Source of the DNA: Cyclina sinensis
Lineage: Eukaryota; Mollusca; Bivalvia; Venerida; Veneridae
Direction: 5' to 3'
Length of the DNA stretch: 64,000 nucleotides
NCBI GenBank assembly: GCA_012932295.1
Contig: JAAONU010000123.1
Coordinates: 5,146,001-5,210,000, forward strand
The notes beneath the pieces are model-generated. The model was not told where the DNA came from. It was given only the letters and a program-made list of their open reading frames with translations, and searched no databases. The position numbers and the translations under genes were made by a program. Below are positions 39,339 through 50,519 of this stretch, piece by piece. Each line of letters opens with the position of its first letter. Position 1 is the stretch's first letter.

Positions 39339-40792
39339 CTCCCCCAATTTTTCTGAAAATGCATACATTATTAGATGTTTAGGTCAATAAATATTTTCAC
39401 CTGTCTTGACTTGACTCTTACCTTACTCTAAATTAAAAACTTGTCGAAAAATAAAAAAAGAATCATCTGCCTCTTGGAGAAAGTAGAAAGAGCCAAAGCC
39501 GAGTTTGCGCGAGGGCGACTTTTTATTTCAATTCTTGCTATATAATTTTAAATTCTATAACGATAAAAACATTATAACTACTACTGACAATCTGACCCTG
39601 GTTCCTAAATTTCTTTAAATCGATTCATAGTTACGGATCGGTCATGGTTGAGTGAAAGCAGAGAACCAGTCTCTTATTTTTTTATGGCGATTGTTTTCGA
39701 AACAGTGCATATTCCATTCGATTGTTGTTGTTGTTTTCTGTCAATCATATTCTCTGAACCAGGTAAACCCGGTCAGTAAATGCAGCTAATATAACACAGA
39801 CTGTTTCTGTTATGTTATTTTACTTATTACCAGATATATCTGTAATTCTTGCTGGTAATGTGTGTTGCAAGAAAAAAAATAGTTAAATTATATTTCGCCT
39901 TTTTAATCATTTAGGAAATGATGAGAAATGATAAGAAAACTGATTTTACCCAAAGATAATATATAATTAAAACTGACTCTATACAAAGAACATGATTTTA
40001 TATATGTACAACGTTTATTCTTTGTTTTCAAAGAATTTAATCTATTCCGTGAAATATATTGATAAAATACGAAAATTTTTCGATAAAATAAGGATTGTGC
40101 AATACTGCAACTACAACAAGAACAAGATTGTTTTATTATCATTTTCTCATGCTATGTAACAGTAAACCTTGTATACTTGTATTCATAGATTTAAAAGAAA
40201 AATCCTTATACCTACCAGAAACTTAATACAAAAATTAATTTGTACAATATACCGGTTTTTATATCATTTTCGTTAACAGGATTTCACAACAAGTGCAACT
40301 GAGTTATGATTATATTACCATATGGCAATGAATTTAAATGCTTAAATCGTGAATAGATAAATTAAGGGTACTATATGTTTTGTTCTGTTATGTTCTGTTC
40401 TATCAGCTGGCCTAATAAAGATACAAAATTTTGAAACCACAACGTAAATTGTTACCTTGCTTTCAAAAAAGGCCTAAATTAAAAATCTAAACGTTTAAAA
40501 CAACAACAACAACGACAATAATAATATTAATAATAATGATAATAATGATAATAATAATAATGACAAAACGAACAAGAAGACGAAGACTGAAATAAATGAA
40601 TGAATGAACGAACGAAAAAACGAACGAACAAACGAACGAACGAACGAACGAACGAATGAATGAATGAATGAATACAAACAACACACATACACTTACCTTG
40701 CCCCCTGTGATATCGTTACTAAGGTACTGACTTACAGCAGAAATTGTCATACACAGTAGTAACAAAATGCTCGAGATCTCGAGTGATCCCAT
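18068..40792 (-). CDS. ITIH: Inter-alpha-trypsin inhibitor heavy chain (ITIH) homologue, complete, 13 exons
   Basis: Exons on the minus strand: 40792-40697, 36067-35910, 28518-28408, 28107-27857, 27321-27158, 24287-23999, 23229-22520, 22248-22155, 21775-21695, 20535-20404, 19790-19602, 19082-18879, 18420-18068. They join in phase without a stop to 943 residues, the usual ITIH length. In order, the protein has a signal peptide (ILLLLCMTISAV), a VIT domain, a von Willebrand A domain and an ITIH C-terminal domain. Vertebrate heavy chains are secreted and transferred onto hyaluronan after ester linkage to the chondroitin sulfate of bikunin. The linkage motif DPHF is present (Asp661-Pro662). Every boundary is GT/AG. 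Introns 1, 2 and 5 are large and repeat-filled. No bikunin gene is in the window. Family identity is firm; orthology to a particular vertebrate ITIH is not claimed. Confidence 0.93.
20020..20095. repeat. Dispersed element fragment with short dyad, related to 37855-37975
   Basis: TAATAACTCGTGGCCACGAG then ATTCAAATGTCCTCTCCATG and TTCGTA appear in the same order as TAATAACTCGTTCCC, GTTGGAACGAGATA, CATGTCCTCTCTGTG and CGTAA at 37855-37975. Both copies are in ITIH introns. Probably MITE remnants. Confidence 0.45.
21885..21960. repeat. (AAT)n microsatellite in ITIH intron
   Basis: About 20 trinucleotide AAT/ATA repeats occur in the intron between exons 8 and 9. The poly-Ile open frames over it are artefacts. 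Confidence 0.9.
22520..24287 (-). CDS. ITIH: ITIH exons 6-7: von Willebrand factor A domain
   Basis: Exons 24287-23999 and 23229-22520 encode residues about 261-593. VVDGYFTHFFAP leads into FVLDVSGSM, an intact MIDAS motif (Asp287, Ser289, Ser291) for divalent metal binding, and then IIVFLTDGDPTVG. After the vWA fold, NAFARKIYADADAMLQLTGF and FYKEISDVLLSKV match the conserved linker of the family, and WAYLTIKKLLKEVL matches the helix before the C-terminal half. Exon 7 (710 nt) is the longest exon. Confidence 0.92.
24380..26100. repeat. 63-bp minisatellite in ITIH intron 5
   Basis: About 27 units are present. The consensus contains AACTTCCTATTATTTGATGT, TCTGTTGGAAGAAAATGCCA and GTAGATCACTCGCTAACATA. 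The core 24840-25430 is nearly identical from unit to unit, and divergence rises outward to both sides, the usual pattern of an array homogenising from its centre. The 63-bp unit length is a multiple of three, so long repetitive open frames appear on both strands; they are not coding. Degenerate, inverted relatives (TTTAGCC, TGCTGAAATGTCC-like) continue to about 27000. Confidence 0.9.
27158..36067 (-). CDS. ITIH: ITIH exons 2-5: VIT domain
   Basis: Exons 36067-35910, 28518-28408, 28107-27857 and 27321-27158 encode residues about 33-260. Recognisable stretches are TVVNELYDDRETTFDV, LPEAAFISNFTMEIDG, YPGIVKEKQEAKKSYDKAKK, VTFVLTYDELLQRKRGQYEH and FKVQYDVQRSLDAGDI. These match the VIT (vault/inter-alpha-trypsin) fold that precedes the vWA domain in all heavy chains. 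Exon 2 uses a GAG acceptor after CTTTTT; it is the only acceptor of lower quality and keeps phase 0 with exon 1. The intron between exons 2 and 3 is 7.4 kb and carries the 42-bp minisatellite. Confidence 0.9.
28600..30990. other. ITIH intron 2, left part: AT-rich, nothing recognised
   Basis: No repeat array or frame stands out between exon 3 and the 42-bp minisatellite. Confidence 0.5.
31000..33135. repeat. 42-bp minisatellite in ITIH intron 2
   Basis: About 50 units are present, with consensus TAATACTAATTGATTGTATA followed by AAATCCTACCAGATAAAGTG and TT. The middle (31130-32010) is most uniform and also shows longer-range duplication: the block around GTGTTTGATACTAACTGAC with the ATTAATACT unit recurs at about 31466 and 31706. 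The length divides by three and gives a spurious 233-codon minus-strand frame. Confidence 0.92.
33305..33475. repeat. 28-bp tandem repeat
   Basis: Six units of AGAGAAACTTTGTAAAGTTT plus AAGTTAAT lie in ITIH intron 2. Confidence 0.85.
33615..33780. repeat. About 27-bp degenerate tandem repeat
   Basis: About six units contain TTTTCGCTTAAAAAATATAT and AGAATCC, in ITIH intron 2. Confidence 0.7.
35131..35535. mobile_element. Hairpin-bearing non-autonomous element, copy 2 (short)
   Basis: It starts ATAGAGGATATTCAAG and forms a ~155-bp hairpin with tip GAGTGGCCATAGCCACGAGTG. The inverted ends TTATTATATACTTTTC and AAGTATATAATAAAATG bracket the remainder, which keeps AAAAAGTAGTCCGGC. It is about half the length of copies 1 and 3 and sits in ITIH intron 2. 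Confidence 0.7.
36371..37172. mobile_element. Hairpin-bearing non-autonomous element, copy 3
   Basis: It starts ATAGAGGATATTTGTTTG and forms a ~165-bp hairpin with tip GAGTGGCGCAGCCACGAGTG. The inverted ends TTTATTTTATGCC (near 36537) and GGCATAAAATAAA (near 37162) bracket an interior with AAAAAAGTAGTTCCGGC and a TCAAAATGGTAATTTCACTG stretch shared with copy 1. It sits in ITIH intron 1. Confidence 0.7.
38084..38206. repeat. About 33-bp tandem repeat, four units
   Basis: GAAGTAAGGTCCTAATTTAT followed by GATATATTTT occurs four times in ITIH intron 1, the last unit with GGACC and ACGATTTT changes. Confidence 0.85.
39308..39337. repeat. (TC)n microsatellite
   Basis: About 15 uninterrupted TC repeats in ITIH intron 1. 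Confidence 0.95.
40500..40675. repeat. Compound microsatellite (AAC)n-(AAT)n-(CGAA)n-(TGAA)n
   Basis: Four simple-repeat blocks follow one another just downstream of ITIH exon 1. The Ser/Phe-rich and Leu-rich minus-strand frames here come from this tract. Confidence 0.9.
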
Positions 40793-40799
40793 TTTGATT

Positions 40800-41673
40800 C
40801 AGTTAAATTATTATTTTAAAAGTTTCTCCCGACATTCATGAAGGTCCGCCATCACATTTCGTCTCTTTTGTTTATTTTGTACTGAATAACTATATAACGT
40901 AGGATTTATATTTTTATATTTATTGTTATTAGCTAATAATCCATATCATCTGACCAGATAATAATCCATATATTTCATATTTTCTCCATACCAGTGGCAG
41001 ATCTAATGTAGCTAAATATTTCAAAGTTTATTTTATCCACCATATGCAGTATTAAGCACACATTTGACTTCTTGTTCAAAATTATCATCTACGTACGTTT
41101 ATTAGTTTTTCTTATAACATTTTGAAATGGAATTGTTTCTGAAAATGTACACTGGTGTTATTCTCACAATCATAACACTTCAATCGAAAACCACAAAATT
41201 GATCATTTATTCTGTGTTCCCTCCACACTTGACTTTAATTGGTGCGAATTCAGCACTATCCACTTACAGAAACACTTCTCAGGACAAATTTTACAACTTG
41301 TTACGCAATAAAATATTATAGTTATTCTCCTTTGGAATGATTTTTTTATATATATGAGAAAATCACAGGTATACTTCCCGGGTAGGTTCGTGATATATTA
41401 ATTAACGGCGATAATTAAGTAGCCATAAAACGCCATGATAAGTAACACGTGTATTAACAACATTCAATAAACTGAACCGGTAGACACAATGGACCGCCAA
41501 GTGCTCGCAATGTTTTCCAAGGATACAGCGAGTGTAAAATCTATACTGCGCTACAAAAGCTTGTATCTATTTCAGCATCACACTAAGGGAAATGTAAATT
41601 TACTTGTTGTTTGAAATTGCAACGCAGAACATGGATCCATCGTAGTCTGAAACAAAATCAGTGATCTCTTTTT
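40800..41673. other. ITIH 5' flank, no further gene seen
   Basis: AT-rich sequence upstream of ITIH exon 1. No clear TATA box or initiator stands out, and the 64-codon plus-strand frame at 41127 has no family feature. Confidence 0.4.
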
Positions 41674-44600
41674 ATATTTGTGAAGTTGGTCTGCAGTTCG
41701 CAGTTCGCAATTCGCGATTCGAATTGCGAACTGCAAACTGGCATGCAGTTCGCGATTCAAACTTGAAGCTTTTCAGAGTTTTGCTTGTGAAAATTTATTA
41801 CTTACTAACTTCATAAACCAAAAAAAAATAGTTCTAAGATAGAGAAAATAAACATAAGTCCAATTGCAAACTAGCATGCGGTTCGCGATTCGAATTGCGA
41901 ACTGCAAACTGGCATGCAGTTCGCGATTCAAATTTCAAGCTTTTCAGTGTTCTTCTAGGGAAAATTTATGACTTACTTCATAAACCAAAAAGAAATAGTT
42001 CTTAGTCGAATTGCAAACTAGCATGCGGTTCGCGATTCGAATTGCGAACTGCAAATTTAGCATGCAGTTCGCGATTCAAACTTGAAGCTTTTCAGAGTTC
42101 TTCGTGTGAAAATTTATTACTTACTGACTTCATAAACCAAAAAGAAATAGTTCTAAGATAGAAAAAAAAAACATAAGTCAATTGCAAACTAGCATGCGGT
42201 TCGCGATTTCGAATTGCGAACTGCAAACTGGCATGCAGTTCGCGATTCAAACTTGAAGATTTTCAGTGTTCTTCTTGGGAAAATTTATGACTTACTAACT
42301 TCATAAACCAAAAAGAAATAGTTCTAAGTCGAATTGCAAACTAGCATGCTGTTCGCGATTCGAATTGCGAACTGCAAACTGGTCTGCAGTTCGCAGTTCG
42401 CAATTCGCGATTCGAATTGCGAACTGCAAACTGGCATGCAGTTCGCGATTCAAACTTGAAGCTTTTCAGAGTTCTTCTTGTGAAAATTTATTACTTACTA
42501 ACTTCATAAACCAAAAAGAAATAGTTCTAAGATAGAGAAAATAAACATAAGTCCAATTGCAAACTAGCATGCGGTACGCGATTCGAATTGCGAACTGCAA
42601 ACTGGCATGCAGTTCGCGATTCAAATTTCAAGCTTTTCAGTGTTCTTCTAGGGAAAATTTATGACTTACTTCATAAACCAAAAAGAAATAGTTCTTAGTC
42701 GAATTGCAAACTAGCATGCGGTTCGCGATTCGAATTGCGAACTGCAAATTTAGCATGCAGTTCGCGATTCAAACTTGAAGCTTTTCAGAGTTCTTCGTGT
42801 GAAAATTTATTACTTACTGACTTCATAAACCAAAAAGAAATAGTTCTAAGATAGAAAAAAAAAACATAAGTCAATTGCAAACTAGCATGCGGTTCGCGAT
42901 TTCGAATTGCGAACTGCAAACTGGTCTGCAGTTCGCAGTTCGCAGTTCGCAATATGCGATTCGAATTGCGAACTGCAAACTGGCATGCAGTTCGCGATTC
43001 AAACTTGAAGATTTTCAGTGTTCTTCTTGGGAAAATTTATGACTTACTAACTTCATAAACCAAAAAGAAATAGTTCTAAGTCCAATTGCAAACTAGCATG
43101 CTGTTCGCGATTCGAATTGCGAACTGCAAACTGGTCTGCAGTTCGCAGTTCGCAATTCGCGATTCGAATTGCGAACTGCAAACTGGCATGCAGTTCGCGA
43201 TTCAAACTTGAAGCTTTTCAGAGTTCTTCTTGTGAAAATTTATTACTTACTAACTTCATAAACCAAAAAGAAATAGTTCTAAGATAGAGAAAATAAACAT
43301 AAGTCCAATTGCAAACTAGCATGCGGTACGCGATTCGAATTGCGAACTGCAAACTGGCATGCAGTTCGCGATTCAAATTTCAAGCTTTTCAGTGTTCTTC
43401 TAGGGAAAATTTATGACTTACTTACTTCATAAACCAAAAAGAAATAGTTCTTAGTCGAATTGCAAACTAGCATGCGGTTCGCGATTCGAATTGCGAACTG
43501 CAAACTAGCATGCAGTTCGCGATTCAAACTTGAAGCTTTTCAGAGTTCTTCGTGTGAAAATTTATTACTTACTAACTTCATAAACCAAAAAAGAAATAGT
43601 TCTAAGATAGAAAAAAAACATAAGTCAATTGCAAACTAGCATGCGGTTCGCGATTCGAATTGCGAACTGCAAACTGGTCTGCAGTTCGCAGTTCGCAATT
43701 CGCGATTCGAATTGCGAACTGCAAACTGGCATGCAGTTCGCGATTCAAACTTGAAGCTTTTCAGTGTTCTTCTTGTGAAAATTTATTTCTTACTAACTTC
43801 ATAAACCAAAAAGAAATAGTTCTAAAATAGAGGAAAAAATATTAGTCCAATTGCAAACTAGCATGCGATTCGCGATTCGAATTGTGAACTGCAAAATGGT
43901 CTGCAGTTTGCAGTTCGCAATTCAAATCGCGAATTGCGAACTGCGAACTGCAGACTAGTTTGCAGTTCGCAATTCGAATCGCGAACCGCATGCTAGTTTG
44001 CAATTGACTTATGTTTTTTTTCTATCTTAGAACTATTTCTTTTTTGGTTTATGAAGTTAGTAAGTAATAAATTTTCACACGAAGAACTCTGAAAAGCTTC
44101 AAGTTTGAAACGCGAACTGCATGCTAGTTTGTAGTTCGCAATTCGAATCGCGAACCGCATGCTAGTTTGCAATTCGACTAAGAACTATTTCTTTTTGGTT
44201 TATGAAGTAAGTAAGTCATAAATTTTCCCTAGAAGAACACTGAAAAGCTTGAAATTTGAATCGCGAACTGCATGCCAGTTTGCAGTTCGCAATTCGAATC
44301 GCGTACCGCATGCTAGTTTGCAATTGGACTTATGTTTATTTTCTCTATCTTAGAACTATTTCTTTTTGGTTTATGAAGTTAGTAAGTAATAAATTTTCAC
44401 AAGAAGAACTCTGAAAAGCTTCAAGTTTGAATCGCGAACTGCATGCCAGTTTGCAGTTCGCAATTCGAATCGCGAATTGCGAACTGCGAACTGCAGACCA
44501 GTTTGCAGTTCGCAATTCGAATCGCGAACAGCATGCTAGTTTGCAATTGGACTTAGAACTATTTCTTTTTGGTTTATGAAGTTAGTAAGTCATAAATTTT

Positions 44601-45095
44601 CCCAAGAAGAACACTGAAAATCTTCAAGTTTGAATCGCGAACTGCATGCCAGTTTGCAGTTCGCAATTCGAATCGCGAATTGCGAACTGCGAACTGCGAA
44701 CTGCAGACCAGTTTGCAGTTCGCAATTCGAAATCGCGAACCGCATGCTAGTTTGCAATTGACTTATGTTTTTTTTTTTCTATCTTAGAACTATTTCTTTT
44801 TGGTTTATGAAGTCAGTAAGTAATAAATTTTCACACGAAGAACTCTGAAAAGCTTCAAGTTTGAATCGCGAACTGCATGCTAAATTTGCAGTTCGCAATT
44901 CGAATCGCGAACCGCATGCTAGTTTGCAATTCGACTAAGAACTATTTCTTTTTGGTTTATGAAGTAAGTCATAAATTTTCCCAAGAAGAACACTGAAAAT
45001 CTTCAAGTTTGAATCGCGAACTGCATGCCAGTTTGCAGTTCGCAATTCGAATCGCGAATTGCGAACTGCGAACTGCAGACCAACTTCACACATAT
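41674..45095. mobile_element. Foldback-like element A: inverted arms of ~170-bp satellite
   Basis: The left end is ATATTTGTGAAGTTGGTCTG; the right end is its complement with one mismatch. The left arm (about 41690-43915) carries about 13 units of the ~170-bp satellite in one orientation; the right arm (about 43930-45085) carries about 7 units in the other, meeting at a dyad centred near 43922. The left arm shows a higher-order period of 0.7 kb (GCAGTTCGCAGTTCGCAATT at about 41693, 42385 and 43140). Flanks TCTCTTTTT (41665-41673) and TCTTTTTTT (45096-45104) may be a 9-bp target duplication, although they are low-complexity. There is no coding capacity. Confidence 0.8.
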
Positions 45096-45104
45096 TCTTT
45101 TTTT

Positions 45105-47500
45105 TATTTTTTCATTTTTTTTTCATTTATTTTTTATTGAGATCAGAGACTTTTTTGCAAGATGGCGTAGTTTTGTCATTTCCCATTATGTTTTATTCTT
45201 ATTTTTTAACTTTTATTTCTTTTTGCTTTTTCAATATTAGAATTAATTTATAATTTTACATACAATGTACTTGCTTGGTAAAACAAGAAAAAAGTTTGTC
45301 AAATTCACACTCGCAAAATATATCGGAACTTAGACTCAGTGGTTTTAAAACTTAATGGCGGTGCTTATCTTGTTATCAGTAAAGATATAATTGCTGGAAG
45401 AAGCAAACGCTATTTTGTGATGGTGGGAAGGGGGGAGGGCGGGTGTGGGGGTTGAACAACAAAAAACAAAATCGTTCACTGTTAGCAAAGCAGTATAACA
45501 AACGGCTATTTATTGTTTTCCCGCCTATGCACAATTTCAGCTAAAGTCTTAGAAATTTACATTAAATTTCAGAAGCGTTTCTCATCTTAACGGTAAGCAG
45601 TGGGTGTACCTGGCTTGCATTTGCCTCTAGACAGATGACGGAACAAATATCACACCTCCTGAGTCTTATAATGTAATCTGATTATTTCGTCTGGTTTTGT
45701 TGGAAGGAGTAAGGTTATTAGACACAAAAAGAATTGATTCTAAGATTTTATAAAAAAAAAAGTTTTCCTTGTTAGAAAACATTTTCAGTTTAAAGAAACA
45801 TGCTTTAAAAATTAGGAGCATTCTGTTTCCTTTGAAAAAAAATTTAATATGAATAATATTTCACGAACAATTTCCCGATGCAAAGGTTTCAACAATACAG
45901 AAAGCACGAATGCAACAATGTTAGTCTTTAGGTAGGAAGCTGTTATTGGACAATTATTTGTGGATAGCGACTGTTTCACTTTCTTGTCTATCTCCTACAA
46001 AAATAATTCTGAACATTAAAAGTTTATTTTTCTCAAATACGAATTATTCTTTATATTATAAAGAATGAGCTAATATTCTAAATTTACATTATATCACTGA
46101 TTAATTTTAGGGTATACCCGTTTTAGAAATGTCACACAACCTGCCTATGCCTTCAGTAGAATATGTAAGCTCGAATTATTTTCTGTTTTTGGATTTTTTG
46201 GATCAGATGCGTGACAATCGATACAGCGTTACAAAAGATAACGGGCATACATCAAATAACCAAAGTACGACCAGAATTTTCTACATACCCTAAAACAAAT
46301 AGTTCCATCTATTTAAACATTTAAAACAACAATAACGTAATTAAAAGTTTTGTGTTCATCACAGAAAATAATTCAAAACGTTTTAATTGTTACTGCTGTG
46401 GTATGAGAGGAAGTTGATATTGATTTTCTATTTTTACAATTTTCTGTCTACTATTCTATGTAGCGCAGTGATTCAAAGTCATTGCTATTTGTTTAGAATC
46501 AACGTTATTCAACTCATGCCTGTTCAGGTCATGACATGGCCTAGTTACGAAACGCTGTAGTTTTATTAGAAGATAAATTGTTCAGCATTTATGCATTACA
46601 ATTTAATATTTTGGATGTAATGGGCAGCTTTGATTATCTATTCTTAACAAATGATTTATGCTGTTATATTTCTAATAGTATATTTCATTAATCATTTAAC
46701 CTCAAGAGTGGGCTTACAAAACGTGGTCGAATTGATTTTGGTATGAAAATCGTGTGCGGCACGAGACCAGTTTACAAGAAACTTAAAATTGGATTCAATG
46801 GCAGTTTTTTAACTTTGATTTTTTTGGCAACAGCCAACTGTCTTTCAGCACTTTGATTGATAGAAGTCACCAGTTTTCGAAGTTATAGTGGATGTGTACA
46901 TTATTAAAGTCAGATGAAAGTAAAGGATTATTTTTGAATACATTTTGTTGTTGTAGTTGTACACTGTTTTTATTTGTCAGGTGTTCACCGCCTTAAATAA
47001 TAAAATATAGTGCCATGAAAAAATCGTCTAGGTCGTCTGCTAGTGCAAACAGATCAACACAACGTCTGAACACATGTCAACAGGGGCTCTTTAATCATTG
47101 GTTGATGAGAATTGCAGATTTCTAGTTTTGCACTGACCTAAAAACTTTCACACCCACGTATCTGTTACAAATGTTAGGATTACAAGCAAGCTCCTCGCAG
47201 AAATGTGAGACAGTTACCTCTTCTCTTCTACCTGCTGGGACTGAAACGTTATCGTCACATGTGAAATCAGCATAGAGATTTTTGGCCTTTTCTACGTGTA
47301 CATAAATATTCATAAATGTCTCGAGCGTCTCTAACTTAAATGTGTTTTTCCTTAAACAGATCTAATCAACACCTTTAAAGTTTTGACTCAACCCGAAGTT
47401 TGCACTGGATGCCTTTACTGTGGATAAATGCCCATTTAGTACGTTACGCTGATAACTAATAAAATCAATTACATCAACCATTGTTTTACTAAACTTGTAA
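45105..47500. other. Intergenic DNA between the two foldback-like elements
   Basis: AT-rich with a short G-rich tract near 45427-45455. A 63-codon minus-strand frame (47122-47313) contains several Cys residues but has no splice support, so I do not call it a gene. Confidence 0.4.
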
Positions 47501-47504
47501 TACT

Positions 47505-47881
47505 TCAACTTTGATGTTGAAACGTTGATCAAAGTGGCGTCAGCTTTCGACCCTAGGTAACACTTCAGCTTTTGTCAAAGCTGTGGAAGCTGTCGTCCCC
47601 TAGGTAGCATTTCTGCTATAAAATACTGACGATTATCAAAGTGGAACTAGCCCTTGACTCTTTCATAATATTTAAGCTATGAAGATGGTGCGTTTATCAA
47701 AGTGAAGCTAGCTCTCAACCCCGATGTAACTTTTCAGCTAAAAAGTTGACGCGATTATCAAAATGGAGCCAGCTCTCGGCCCTGAGCTAACATTTCAGCT
47801 TTGGTTTTGAGACGTTAATCAAAGTAGCGCTACTTCTCAATCCGGAGGAAGCATTTCAGATAAAAAGTTGCTGTGTTATCA
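47505..47881. repeat. Degenerate ~61-bp tandem array, left of element B
   Basis: About six diverged units with TTATCAAAGTGG, AGCTCTCGACCC and GGTAACATTTCAGCT-like motifs, the same family as 53886-54960. The array is interrupted by element B. Confidence 0.75.
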
Positions 47882-47927
47882 AAGTCTGTGAAGTTGGCAG
47901 TGGGATCAACATTCGACATTCGACATT

Positions 47928-49757
47928 CAATGTCCAGCAGTGCATTGGACATTCAGCAGGACATTCGATTTGATGCATTTTTTGAATGTCCAGCAGTGGA
48001 TTGGACATTCAGCAGGACATTCGACTGAATGCATGTTTATGAATGTCCAGCAGTGCATTGGACATTCAGCAGGACATTCGATTTGATGCATGTTTTTGAA
48101 TCTCCAGCAGTGCATTGGACATTCAGCAGGACATTCGATTTGATGCATGTTTTGAATGTCCAGCAGAGGATTGGACATTCAGCAGGACATTCGATTGAAT
48201 GCATGTATTTGAATGTCCAGCAGTGCATTGGACATTCAGCAGGACATTCGATTTGATGCATGTTTTTGAATGTCCAGCAGTGGATTGGACATTCAGCAGG
48301 ACATTCGATTGAATGCATGTTTTTGAATGTCCAGCAGTGCATTGGACATTCAGCAGGACATTCGATTTGATGCATGTTTTTGAATGTCCAGCAGTGGATT
48401 AGACATTCAGCAGGACATTCGATTGAATGCATGTTTTTGAATGTCCAGCAGTGCATTCGACATTGGGAGGGACATTCGATTTTATGCATGTTTTTTTGTG
48501 TCCTGCAGTGCAATCGACATTCAGCAGGACATTCGATTTCATGTATGTTTTTGAATGTCCAGCAGTGCATTCGACATTGGGCAGGACATTCGATTTCATG
48601 CATGTTTTTGAATGTCCAGCAGTGCATTCGACATTGGGAGGGACATTCGATTTCATGCAAGATTTAAAATGTCCAGCAGTGCATTCGACATTCAGCAGGA
48701 CATTCGATTTCATGCATGTTTTTGAATGTCCAGCAGTGCATTGGACATTGGGCAGGACATTCGATTTCATGCATGTTTTTGAATGTCCAGCAGTGCATTC
48801 GACATTGGACAGGACATTCGATTTGATGCATGTTTTTGAATGTCAAGCAGTGGATTGGACATTCAGCAGGACATTCGATTTCATGCATGTTTTTGAATGT
48901 CCAGCAGTGGATTGGACATTCAGCAGGACATTCGATTGAATGCATGTTTTTGAATGTCCTGCAGTGCATTCGACATTGGGCAGGACATTCGATTTTATGC
49001 ATGATTTTGAATGTCCTGCAGTGCAATCGACATTCAGCAGGACATTCGACTTCATGCATGTTTTTGAATGTCCAACAGTGCCTTGGACATTGGGCAGGAC
49101 ATTCGATTTCATGCATGTTTTTGAATGTCCAGCAGTGCTTTCGACATTGGGCAGGACATTCGATTTAATGCAAGATTTTGAATGTCCTGCAGTGCATTCG
49201 ACATTCAACAGGACATTCGATTTCATGCATGTGCTTGAATGTCCCGCAGTGCATTGGACATTCAGCAGGACATTCGATTTGATGCATGTTTTTGAATGTC
49301 CAGCAGTGCATTCGACATTGGGCAGGACATTCGATTTCATGCAAGTTTTTGAATGTCCAGCAGTGCATTCGACATTCAGCAGGACATTCGATTTCATGCA
49401 TGTTTTTGAATGTCCAGCAGTGCATTCGACATTGGGCAGGACATTCGATTTCATGCAAGATTTTGAATGTCCTGCAGTGCATTCGACATTCAGCAGGACA
49501 TTCGATTTCATGCATGTTTTTGAATGTCCAGCAGTGCATTGGACATTCAGCAGGACATTCGATTTCATGCATGTTTTTGAATGTCCAGCAGTGGATTGGA
49601 CATTCAGCAGGACATTCGATTGAATGCATTATTTTGAATGGTCTGCAGTGCATTCGACATTGGGAAGGACATTCGATTTTATGCATGATTTTGAATGTCC
49701 TGCAGTGCATTCGACATTCAGCAGGACATTCGATTTCATGCATGTTTTTGAATGTCC
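47928..49757. repeat. 57-bp satellite, left arm of element B
   Basis: Unit consensus: ATGCATGTTTTTGAATGTCC, AGCAGTGCATTGGACATTCA, GCAGGACATTCGATTTC. Variants alternate TTCAGCAGG with TTGGGCAGG, and TGCATG with TGCAAG. As 57 is 19 codons, several frames stay open on both strands (for example MHVFECPAVHSTLGRTFDF repeated). These are not called as genes. Confidence 0.93.
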
Positions 49758-50074
49758 CGCTAGTTTTTATAGTTCTTGCTTTAATAGCTGGTGCTAAAGC
49801 ATTTAATAGTATTATCATCCAAATGTAATAAAAATGACATTTGTAAATTTCACTTTAATGCTAATTTCTAGAAAATGGTATTTCAGCAAAACGCCCAATC
49901 CATAACCACAAAAGACGAACATATGCAAATTTCGGTGTTTTCGTTAACCTGACAAGATGGGATCCACGGACTCAAATTTGAAACCTTTGAAACATATAAG
50001 AAGAAACACAAGTTCACAAAAATTGTGTAGGTCTTTTCTGTGACACGATGGCGATATTAATGTTTGTTTGTTTC

Positions 50075-50360
50075 TTTTTAAATTAGATTTAACGCCCGTT
50101 TTCAGTTACCAGTATTTCATTCACTGAAGGCGACCAGTTATCCCAACCAGTATTTCTGGATTCTCAACAAGTAGTTACCTTTCTCTCCGCAAGTTACAGA
50201 CAACCTATCCACATGAAACGGAGGCGGGAGACGTATGACCATTAGACACAATCTACACAATAAAGTCGTCACACAATGGGAGTCGTCGGGCTTGTTTCGA
50301 ACTCACAACCCACGGATTGTAAGGCGAGCGTTCTAACAACGGGCCACGGCGCCACTATTA
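50075..50360 (-). mobile_element. tRNA-derived SINE inside the core of element B
   Basis: The minus strand from 50355 reads GGCGCCGTGGCCCGTTGTTA then GGTTGTGAGTTCGAAAC, giving degenerate A and B boxes of an RNA polymerase III promoter in tRNA-like spacing. The body continues towards 50080 with GTCTCCCGCCTCCGTTTCAT. Boundaries are approximate. Confidence 0.7.
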
Positions 50361-50519
50361 ATAATGTAAAATTCAGCTTTATATTGCCAAGGTTGCATTT
50401 CCAGAAATAACTTAAGTACAATGAAGACCTCTATAATACCTCCATTGGTGCAGCCCTCTACACTCAATAGACATTCATTTATTTCAAAAACCGAAATATT
50501 ACAATTGTTTTAATTAAAT

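Noticed and set aside
47122..47313. 63-codon Cys-containing minus frame
   Set aside because: No splice sites or promoter, and no recognisable domain.
48037..49828. Several 150-240-codon frames on both strands in the left arm of element B
   Set aside because: Same satellite artefact; overlapping frames on both strands, no start context or splice sites.
50262..50355. Functional tRNA gene
   Set aside because: The A box is degenerate, the acceptor stem does not close and the sequence runs into a SINE body.
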